Made by a program: the position numbers and the translations under genes
DNA from: Nymphalis io
Lineage: Eukaryota; Arthropoda; Insecta; Lepidoptera; Nymphalidae
NCBI RefSeq assembly: GCF_905147045.1
Contig: NC_065918.1
Location: forward strand, 9,920,001-9,984,000
Length of the DNA stretch: 64,000 bases
Direction of reading: 5' to 3'
Part shown: positions 14,001 to 26,000 of the stretch, one piece after another
Numbering within the stretch: position 1 is the stretch's first letter
How the letters are laid out: each line of letters begins with the position of its first letter
Notes under the pieces: generated by a model
Seen by the model: the letters and a program-made list of their open reading frames with translations, nothing else
Told to the model about the DNA's origin: nothing
Database searches by the model: none

Positions 14001-17000
14001 TCATTTGTAAATAATATCAAATCGCTCGCGCCATATATAAATATTTCAACACAATTATAATTAGCATATTTATATTTAATTTTATAAAACATGATTAAGT
14101 TTCAACTGTTAGCCAACAATATAAAATTACCGCACAAGGGTGCTATTTTAATTTATACTGGTATGTCGAACATGACATAAATAATTTTGTTCTCAACTCA
14201 AGTGTTATATTTGCAGTATATTTCCAAATTGTACCCTCTCTGTAAATTGGCACTCCCCCAAATGTTACAGATGCTCGTGATATGTAACTGTCTTTCCTCA
14301 CTTTGACATGAACAGAAGACGATACGTAAGGTTACTAATAAAAAATATTTCGCAAGGTCACTAGATGTTCTATACATTAATATTAAACAAAATAAAATCG
14401 CACTAGCAGCAAAAAACATTTGGCACAGTATGTATACACATAAATTTTACAAATTTGCATAAGTATGTTATAAAGAAAAATTAAATTCGCTTTGCATAAT
14501 TCTCAATATATATCAACAAAATAAATTTGAGACAAATAGTTAAAGCAATTCTGATAATACTTTCCAAATCGCATCCGTTAAAGTTTATATAAATATATAC
14601 AAGACAGTTATTCGTTTAAAAAACTTTCGCCATTTTAAGAATAGAATATTTTTTAATATTTTTATTAAAGCCATTGTGTATGTACATTGTACATCCAATA
14701 ATTCTAGATGTTACATTTTTCACCTTTTTGCGTATTTCCTGTTAACTTTGAAGATATATATTTTTTTAATGTAGGCACGAAATCAGTTTAACCGTTATAC
14801 AAACAAAGTATTCACTTTATTATAGCAATTTTAATTAGCTTAATATTTATTAGTAAGATTATATAGTTCAGATGAAAACATCAAATGACATTGTAATTTG
14901 TGATTACTACTAACTAAATTAGGTACTTAAGACAACAGTTACGATTAACTGTAGACCCTCCTTCGTTTTATTCTTATACCTTTATTAAAATGTCTTGTAA
15001 TATCACTAAAAATATAGACATAATTATGTCGGCATGTCCACAATGAATTATATAATAGGATAAGTATATTTTATAACAATCAGCGTGAACTAAACAAGCG
15101 AAACGAGATTACAATACGCATTACGTATTTTCTCTTCTTAAATTTTTTTTAAAACAACGCGTAACGAAATCTTCCGAAAATACTAGTTCAAATTGTATTT
15201 ATATTTTTAGAAAACGTTAAAATTAATATGTTATACATTTTGATGAGGAATAACAATGTGTATAAATGATTTGGACTAAAGTTATCGGGATGTGGGCGTA
15301 GACAGTAAGTAAGCGTTAATGTAAATATTAATACCTGAATAGCAATAACTACTGAGTCTACTAAAGTAATTTCTGTAAATAATACGTGATTTTACCCAAA
15401 TATTTATAAATATAATGCAGGTTAAATAATCGAAATAAGTTTTAACGTTATTAAGATATAAAAACATACATACAGTTTCTAAAAAACCGCATCAAATAAA
15501 AAAGACATGGGACGATCACGTGGGGATCAATTTCAATAGCAATGAAGTTTATATCATCCAAATTGGTCTAGTAATTTTCGAGTAATCGTGAACCATTCCT
15601 TATCAAACCATTCCATATAAAAATGACTATAAGTAAATATACATACATGACTTATACTATTTATGTATATTAACATTATCTTAAAACAGAATAAAAGAAA
15701 TTACAGACAATTTAAAATTAAAGAGAAAAAATCGTAAATTCTTTTATTACAAACTCTTTCGCGAAAAATCGAAATTGAATACGTTCCTACTTCACGACAA
15801 TCTTCAATCACGGTAATTCTTTAACTCTCAGATGGTCCTCGGCTGCACTGATCTCACTCGTCCTTCAGAACCTCGCAGTCATGCTCGATGGGATTAAGGT
15901 CAGGACTTCGAGCAGGCCAACTAAGCAACTAGCATATAGTTCCACATCTTTTGCATGAGGAATTAGAACTTCCGTTGTGTTACGGCGTCCAGTCAGTGCG
16001 CCTTTTTCGTTGAATACTAACTCCATTCGAACCAACAATCTACTTCCTTTTGCCACATCTCAAATCCGTACTGATATTATAAATGCAAAATTAACTTTGT
16101 CTGTCTGTATGTTAAACTTTCACGACTAAACAAATGAACCAATTTTGATGAAATTTGGTATGAAGCAAGCTTAACACCAAGGTAAAAAGTACCTCTTGTA
16201 CTTTTATATTTTTCCACCAACAACCGCGCGCCTCTACAAACGGGAATAAGCGGCGAAGCCGCGTGTGAAAACTAGTGTATGATAAAATAAATTAAGCAAT
16301 TGCTAGGTAAGTCATTGGAAGGGACTTACGTCTAAAATACAGACTCGGCCTAGTTTAGACGCATGTGCTCGTCATTCACTAGAACTAGTTTATGCAACAA
16401 CATTGTTTATATTTAATCGAATGACATATTGTTGGTATGAATAAGAAAAAAATGGTAAAACTACCTATATGTATCACATAAAAATCGAGTTTCTCCCGTA
16501 AGGAAGTCACTGATGTTTGTATTTAATATCGCTTTCAGATTTCATCACCAACAAAAATTTGAATTCAATGAAATTCAATTTTTAATGGCATGTGACAAAT
16601 AGTGTGTGCAAATGTTACCACATATATGAGTTATTCAAGTCAGTCTTACGTACGGAAGACGAAGCCAAACATTCAGATAATAACGACGTTGAACTGTCCT
16701 TACATCTTTTTAAAATATCGTTAGCGTTTATATGACGTCTAATTATTCTACCAACTGACATAACTTGGAATGTTTCCAAATATTATATTTTATTTAAATA
16801 TAAAACCGTATATATACCGAGAGAGATTAGTTATTAATTTTATTGAATATTATTAAATATTAAACTATGCACAAGATGTACGTTAACATAATTTTGATGA
16901 ATTTTATCGTTTCGTGTGAATTCTTTCACTTAATGATGACACTATTGTTCCTATTGATACTGCTATAGTAACAATAGTGTCATCATTTGAAGTGACAAGT

Positions 17001-20000
17001 ATATTTAAGTATCTATAGAAGAATAAAACATAATTGTTATTATTTCAATAAATGTTATGAAATTTTTTGCAAGTAAACTTATGCACGGACCGGCATTGAT
17101 AATAGTGACATCACTGAGCGGTCTCGACTTGCTCTTACTATATGAATAAAGGTCGAATACCTTGATCGAGGCAGTTTGTAAGATGTTAATTTTTTTCTAC
17201 TCAATGAATTAATTTAATTATATTTATAAATATTCATCGAATAGTTTACATTTCAAGACAATTGTGTTAACATTAATACATTAATTTGTTCAATAAAAAT
17301 CTAAGAGAGTTTCAATAACATTATTAAATATACAGCAAAAGCGTAGCGTATAATAGGATGCTATGCTCATAGTTTCGTTTAACTTTTATTGTTTACGTTT
17401 GTAGTATAAAACACGTGGCTCTCTAAATAATCGTACCAGATTTTATTTAAATCTTTAGCCCTTGGCAACTCGTAAGCTGACTCTCCGTCAGTGGGCTCCG
17501 TGCCTATGTCTACAATTAACACTAAAATAAAACATTCATGGCGCGTGTGCAGCCTATGACGTAACTAATATCAACGAATCTATGCGCTGTCTCTAGCGTG
17601 ACCTCGAAAAAATCCTAGCCCGATTCTAAATTTACGTGGCGCTAGCTCTGTCATCGGCAATATATCATTCCTCCATGAAATATTTGGGTCGGTCAATGAC
17701 AGCATCAGATTTTATTTAAAAAATGCGTATTCAGACATTAGGTCAATAATTGGGGCGTGTACATTTTTAGTTTCACTCGTGATGTTTCATTTTAGGTCAC
17801 CGATGTTAAAACGTAATAAAAATGAAATGTTGTTACGTTGCTATACCATACAATTTATTGTACAATTAAACAAGAAAAACTATTTCGAGTTGTTTATGTG
17901 TTTATATTAAACGTATTTTTATTTAATATTAATAATATTTATGATTTAAGTGTAAATGAGTACATATATTGTAAATACTATATTATAGAAAAGAAGGTAG
18001 TCGGAGTAACTGTAACAACGAAACATAATTTACGGAATTAGAAGTTCACGAAGTCATCGACCTAATTTCCCGGACTATCTAATGAGAGGAGTATCGTGTA
18101 CTATAAATACTGATATAAAACAACGCGCGGCATACAGCGAAGACAAAACGCATCCGTGATCAAACGCTGCCAAAATAATAATTCAAATTGTGATGGCAAA
18201 AAGAGGTAGCCGAATGTTTACGTCTATAATAAATAACACTAAACAAAACTAACAAATTTTAATCAATATGGTATCATACATATTTAAGGTTTAAGCGCAG
18301 TTACAAAGCTTTATTCCTTCCTACAAAACCAAGAATATGATTATTGTAAGAAAATTTTAGTCTAAGCCGAAACGGAACTTTTATCCGAGTATGCTAATAA
18401 GTAAATACCAAATATAAACATATTTTAATTAACACCAAATTATAAACTTTTATTGATAATATATGAAAGAGAAATAGAACAAGTTTTAATTTTATATGAA
18501 CTAAAATGTAATATAATAGTTACAGAATTTACGAAACTTATAAAATACATACACTTAAGTGCTAAGTTACGAGCAAAAATTTGTCATTATTCGTTTTATA
18601 ATATATAAAAAAATTATAATATACAACAAACATGACAAAATTTTCATGTTGATGTGACTAGCTCAGAAGGGAAAGATCTCTTGAGGAACGATAACGAGAC
18701 AACCTTCGTGCTTAATTAACAGATGAGCTCGTTACAACATACTATTATCATAAAAGTGATGAATATTCGAAATCAATTTTAAAACAAATCAATGATATGC
18801 AAAATTAAGTACAAACTAAAATTTAATTTAAAAAAATCTGAAATAATGAAATGGATGCTACATAAATATTTCATGATGACAAATTATAAACAATAGCAGA
18901 CTAGCGCCAGACGCTTTCGCTTACATTTCGATAAAATAAGACAAAGTGCCTGTTATCCCGAGAGGGATTAACCTCAATAAGAAACTTGACTTAATATAAA
19001 TGATTCTGACGCATATTTTAATTAAAAAAGGCAATAATAATAATCAGCAATAAATCTATCAGAATGCTTCATGTACTAATTCTAACTGGACTTCCTGTAA
19101 TCAACTGTTAAATAAACATTCTTTTGTTTATTTAGATATTTAAGTTCCTATGTTATTGTTTATGTCATAACTATTTTTATTTAATTTGATATACATGTTC
19201 GTATAGGAATCAACTCTATCGGTCGCTTGTACATATGTATATTAGTAAGGCAAATACAAACTGCTTTATAAATAGGGCAAACACGGTGTTCCAGATGTAC
19301 TGTTCACACACGGAACAGGAATATAAAAATATTGAAAAAAATTATGAAACGGTCAATAGTTTAAGTTGAATTTAACAAGAAAACAATAATGACTTCGTAT
19401 GTAATAATTTTGTACTTAAATTATATAAGTATTTTTCTTGTTGTAGACCTTACAACGGTGTAGCCAACAATATTATAGTTTGAAGACATGAGGTCATGAT
19501 GCCGCATTTACGGTTTTAAGACGAGTGCCAAAAAATCGTACCAATACCGTAAAAATAAATCTTTCGACCTTATTTCAGTAGGATTACTATACTTCTTTTT
19601 TTAAATATTTTACATACATCTGTAATGAACAATTTTTTTTAAATATATTTATACTAAAATGTAAAGCGTCGTAAATTGTATCGATAGTTTCTATTAGACA
19701 ATTAAAGACTGAATAGTTTTTACACATCAATAATTGATACCAGAAATATTACTCGATGTTTTTATTATTTGTTGTATTTTAAAAATGAAGCAGTAGAGAA
19801 TTATTATTGAAAAAGATTAATTATCCTTTTCCACATACAAGATATACGGAAAACAATCTAATAACTTACAACGTAAAAACTGTTATTATTTTGTTGCTTG
19901 TACACTAAGATGTTGTGATATAAGTTATTCATATTATATATTTAAAATTTAACCGCGATCATATTTTTTTGTCAATATTGTTATTAATTTGGCGGACGTT

Positions 20001-23000
20001 TCGAAAAAGTTGTATCTGTCGTGGTCACGTGAAAACCAAAAATAATAAAATAATGTATGTATGCGTTTTAAAACCGGATATAATATACAAATTGAATAAC
20101 AAATCGCGAAAGTTTAAGTGCAACTGTTAATGATTTTAGAAACTAATTTGTGATACAGTGCATATAACATAAACGTATCTTATTTAGTTATTTGGAGAGC
20201 AGCAGTCGTTTGTATGTATTGGTCCAGTTTCGTATCGTATTCCAGCACATTATATGCGAACTAGTGATGCAATCATATTCAACTCATATCGCAAACGAAT
20301 ACAGAACCGTGCAAATGGATACACGCATTATTATATATTGAGATTCAAATAACTCCAATGCTTCACACCGGGAACTACGAGTACTTGTACCTAATGCACA
20401 AATCTATAAATATTGTTAAATCATAGATGTGATCCGCCAACCAAGCCATTACGTTATAAGAAAATTACAATATGCTAATTATATATTTTAATTACGAAAC
20501 AGTTATTTTTCACTTAGCTTTGGAAACTAGATTGCTATCGAAGACTTTTCTTCAATATATTATTATAAAGACATCCATATAATGCTCTTTTTAAAAATAT
20601 TTTCTTTGTGCCAGGGTCTTCTACGATCTCTCAATAAATAACTGTATCTCAATAAATATGAAACATAGCTCTTACCCAACGTAATTTATTTATATATACA
20701 GCCATTTGTATCCGATTAGTGTAACGGCAGGTATAAAAAATGTTTTCCTATGTAGCTATTTACTCCAGTAACATTCATTGCTATTAGTTATTAAAAACCA
20801 ACAACGTAATCAGAACTTACATAAAACACCAACGATTTAAGAGAAATCATTTTGTGTATGGGTAAATCCATATAAAATATTGATCCAAGATAAAATATTG
20901 TAGGTACGTTGAACTATATTTTATTTTATAGAAATATAAATGAATCAACTTTTCTCGATAGAAAAAATCACGAAATTTCCTTTAGTGTTTAAAATTTAAA
21001 AATATTTTATATATTTAAAAATAAATAATCGAAGGCTACTTCTTGGGATTTATTATAAAAATTCTTTCGTTTTATTGTTATAATAATAAATGCTTTTTAG
21101 TACATTTTCTTATCACGAAAAAGAACATCTCCTGTCATCTCTTCCTGGCATGTCACCCACACTTCAACATACATTTGTTTCTTAAACCAATCGCCGTACC
21201 CGTAGACAAAAGGAGTACGGGATAGCTATTGGCAGTCCTTTTAATTTTATCATAAAATAGTTAGAACTCTACCAATAATTAGTAAAATATTTGTAACACA
21301 AAAATATTAAATACAATATTACCGTACGTTTTAAATAGAAAAAGCATAGAAATGAAATCGGGCCCCGAGAGGAACGTGTAAGGCACGCACGAGTGTTATC
21401 TTAAAATTTGCTAGATTTAGGCGTTAAAAACAAGAAGATTAATAATTTATTATACTAATTTAATTTAACAGCCACTACGACAACGTTTGTAAGTGAGGCC
21501 GATAATAATAAAATTTAATTTGTGTCACGTCAAACAGTTATCGGGGTTGCATAGTTCGTTAATTGCATTTTACACGAAATAATTTGAGAGTTCAATTACT
21601 ATACATTGTTTAAAACGTGCTCTACCATACATTTTAAAGCCATATCTTCAAAGTTCGATTTAAGAGTTAATTAAGTTACTATTTTACCTAGTGTCCCGAT
21701 TCATACAGATGTTTAGTACAGAATTAACAAATACGGGGCCACACATTACAAACTTACCATTCTAATTCTAAAGCATAACCGTGATTTACAAAACGTAAGA
21801 AATAAATACTATATTACTATTTAATTATCTTCATTTGTTTGATTTTAAATTTTTTTTTAGTTAAAATATATTTGAGGAAATATATAATTTTTTTAATATC
21901 TATCTTATCTACAAAACTAAAAGGAACTACTTGTATTGAAATTAGACAAATAATATTGCAAATAACTAGAGATCACTGTTGAGTGTTCAATCAATCAATA
22001 AAGACGTCTTCAACTGTTACTTGTTACGCTGTTAGATGTCAGGTTATTCGACTAACAATATGGGGTCATATTAATTACGTCTATTAAGACTTGTTAATTC
22101 TTTCCTGTGGCCACAGACTGCTTATTTAGCTTATCTTAAGAGTAATTTTGGTTCGTAAAAATTACTTTGAATTTTACTTTTATATTTTGATAAAGACGAA
22201 AACATGATATTTTAAATATAAAGTAAAATATATATGTAATGCTGTAAAAGACTATTAGTGTATATTTTATTTTAATGAATTATATATGAATTTGGATATC
22301 TTAAACTGATTCAATTTATAAAATAAGGCTTTACACTTTATCACAAATTGTAAAATTCCAAATATAGAAGCAATTGTTAGTTGTCGTTTGGAAATAATAT
22401 TTTTTTTATAGACAAAAGAATAATTTGCTTCATAGCACTGATTAATAAAATGTAAGGCCAAAATTATATTGACCTCAATAGGTTTAAAGCTATAACGTAT
22501 AGCATACTTGCAATTATCATGAGTACTATAATAAAGTGCGTTTTTTTCTATACGCCTAGAGCAGGTTTTCATAAATACCTGGCGAAACAAAAAACGTTCT
22601 ATATTAAAGTCAACTCAATAGATAGACAGATTTCTTATTTAAATATAAATGTAAAGTTAATGTTACACCTAATTGTGACTGTTTTATGAAATAGATGAAC
22701 ACTAGATTAAAACCCAATCATAACGAAGTATGTTATAATTATTGCTACTGAGTAAACAAATGGTATTCAATTCAATTAATAGGTAATCCTTACTGGGAAA
22801 ACTTGTTGACGTAATACTTTGACATTCATGCAAATGTTACCATAATTACCACATTCAGAATAACGAAATGTAGTCCAATCTTTACGAGCCATATTTTGTT
22901 CCTTATTATTTTTAACTATTAAACAAAAATATGATGATGATCTATTAAATACAAATAGTAACATTTTAGTATCAAAGCTGAATACATTAATACATGTATA

Positions 23001-26000
23001 TATAAATTATATTTCTCTTATTATCTTTGAAAATTTGCAATCGCCAAAATATTAATAAATACTTCTCATTCCGTTTCTAAAGAATTATGTATAGACAGAA
23101 TACGGCAGAAACGTGTTCTACTATACGGATAATCGTGGACACTGTCAGCTTCTAATTCTGGACTGCTGACGTTTAGTGGTCGGTCGAAACAATCGAAAGT
23201 TATTCCGAGTGCTAAACTCAACACACGTGACACGCAGTACCGCATTCTCGGCGAAACTTTGATTGGCGGAAGTAATTTTAATATTACAACCTTCCAAAAA
23301 CTTATCCTTAACATAATCACACATCACATTTTACAAGAGCCGCTGCCAAAAAGTGATGCATTGCATTGAGACATTTCATTCAACATTATTCTGAGTATAT
23401 ATATATACCTTGCCGTCGTTGTATTTTATGATAGAATTGAAGAAAACACCATAAAATTAGTCTGCGAGGAATTTTTTGACCATAATATCCACTTTTTATT
23501 TAATGCCCTTTGAAACAATATACATCTATATACGTAGTGTCTATGTAAATCTAAATGCTAGTGGTCATATTTATAGTATACAGAAGAACAGTTTGTAATA
23601 ATTGTTTTGTCCAACGAAATTGTTTCAAAAATACCAAAACATTAGATTTAAGTATTTGGTTGCGTTTAATTTTCTCCTTCAGGAGACAATACGTTTTTTA
23701 AAAACTTCATAAAATGTGGAAAACTTTAAGGAATTTGCAGGTGAAATTCAAATTTACCGCGGTTAAACTATAAGGCGTAGGTGTAAATGATAAAAACAGA
23801 CCGTTTAATTGAATTTAAAAATCAAGTCGTCGTTTTGCCTTTACGGATTATAATATTCGTTTGATATGATATTATCATTTGTTACAAGAAGAACGTAACA
23901 CAAATACATAAATCACACATAGCTATCATTTAAGGAATAAGGTGTTCGAGTGTTTGACTTGAAAAATTTAACTTATTGTATATTGTATTGTATTGTTGAA
24001 AAATTTAATTTAACAATATTGTTTAAAAGAGAAGTAAGTGTAGTTTGTATATTTTGCATCAAGTGACCCTTGAACAAATGATGATACTTTCACACAGTTG
24101 TTTATCAAGTACTTGAGAAAAGTCATGATAAAATGCGTATTACAATTACATATCTACAAACCATAAATTTATATGAAATATGAAGCAAAATCTAAAAGTT
24201 GTTCCAACATTTATTGAAGTGTTATATATCCAAAAAGTAGAGATTTAAACAATATCCATCATAACATCGAAAGTTAATATCAAATTTATAATAATTTCAG
24301 TCATTTGTCAATTGTCATCCGTATACTCCGGATCGAAAACATTGAGGCGACTTGACGAAGGGTGCCAAAATCTGTCCATGTCGGTCTGTCGGTTTCCATC
24401 TAACAGCTGTTCCTATCGAGCTGTACGAGTTCACCGAGGTACTTTTACTGGTGGTAGGGCTTTGTGCAAGCTCGTCTGGGTAGGTACCACCCACTCATCA
24501 GATATTCTACCGCAAAACAGCAATACTTGATATTGTTGTGTTCCGGTTTGAAGGGTGAGTGAGCCAGTGTAATTACAGGCACAAGGGACATAAAATCTTA
24601 GTTCCCAAGGTTGGTGGCGCATTGGCTATAAGCGATGGTTGACATTTCTTACAATGCCAATGTCTAAGAGCGTTTGGTGACCACTTACCATCAGGTGGTC
24701 CATATGCTCGTCCACCTTCCTATTCTATAAAAAAAAAAAAAAAATTCATCAACAACTTCGAGAGGTGAATCTTCGATTATTACAATTTCGAGAGGTTACT
24801 TTTCGATGATATTCCGTCATCTCCCGGAGATAGAACCACCCTAGTCTCACCTTGGCCACCGACTAGGAGCTCCTCGGACTACCTGGCAGCTAGTAATGTT
24901 TATTTTTATTAATTATGATATTAATTATTTACTTTTAAATTCAGTTTTAGTTAATTTGATGGGTAAAATACTATATTTAAATACCTACAGGTATTTAAAT
25001 TATTTATTTATAAGGTAATTCGATATATTGTATACAAAATCATTATCTTACATATAATTGTATTTGTAAATAAATCCTATTTTGGATTTAATACACAAAT
25101 GACTACAATTTCTATTATAATAAAAACGAAAAGATAGTAATTGAAGTAAAATTAAAAATTAAAGTGATAAATATAGAGATGAGAATCTAATGTGTCTTTG
25201 TGGAAACAAGTGTATGTTGAAGCGTTTGTTGTGGGTGTGACACTCACATCTTGTTATAGTAATATAATTCATAAATTCAGATTTTAGAATATTTTCCACT
25301 ATTAGTAATAGGTTTAAGCGTGCTACATACTAGATCGTGTCAATGCTTAACATCAAGCAAGTCAATGGTGAAATTGGCCTATTAACGGTAAAAAAAAGTT
25401 TCGAATATCAACCAATGACGTTCAATCTAATAAAAATAGACTAAAATTTTATTTATTATACACCTAATAATATAATAATTATTTCTCTGCCAAATCTATT
25501 ACTATGCAATCAAATAAACATTATCTTTAAACAATTAATAATTTTAAATGTCACTTTAAAGAATATTATATATGTTATTGTGATAAAAGTATGTATGTTA
25601 TAGTACTAGTATATAAGTATATTGAGAATATATACCCTATTTAGGGTATTTAATTTTAATACATACCCCTTATTTCTTCCCATCCGTATCATCAGTCTGT
25701 TAGAAGAAAATGACTGAAAGCAATAGGACCGCCTTTGCACATTTATTACACGAAACCTTAACTTTAAGCTAAATTTAAAGAAAACTTAAGTCTTATAATG
25801 CTAATATATTATTCTTTTTATCAACTTACAATTAATATCATAGCTTACGTTACCAAGTAATATTATAGTAGAATTACTAAAAATATATTGTACTGAATCA
25901 AAACAAGAAAAACATTGTGTAACAAAGTAATGGGCCCATTAATTAGGCTTTAGTAAAGCGACAATATCTTCTTCGCCCTAATATAATTTAGAATACTTAA

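Noticed and set aside
22267..22590. 107-codon minus-strand open frame in Mbs intron 1
   Set aside because: AT-rich composition, no codon bias or domain, no supporting splice sites. Chance frames of this length are expected in 14 kb of intron.
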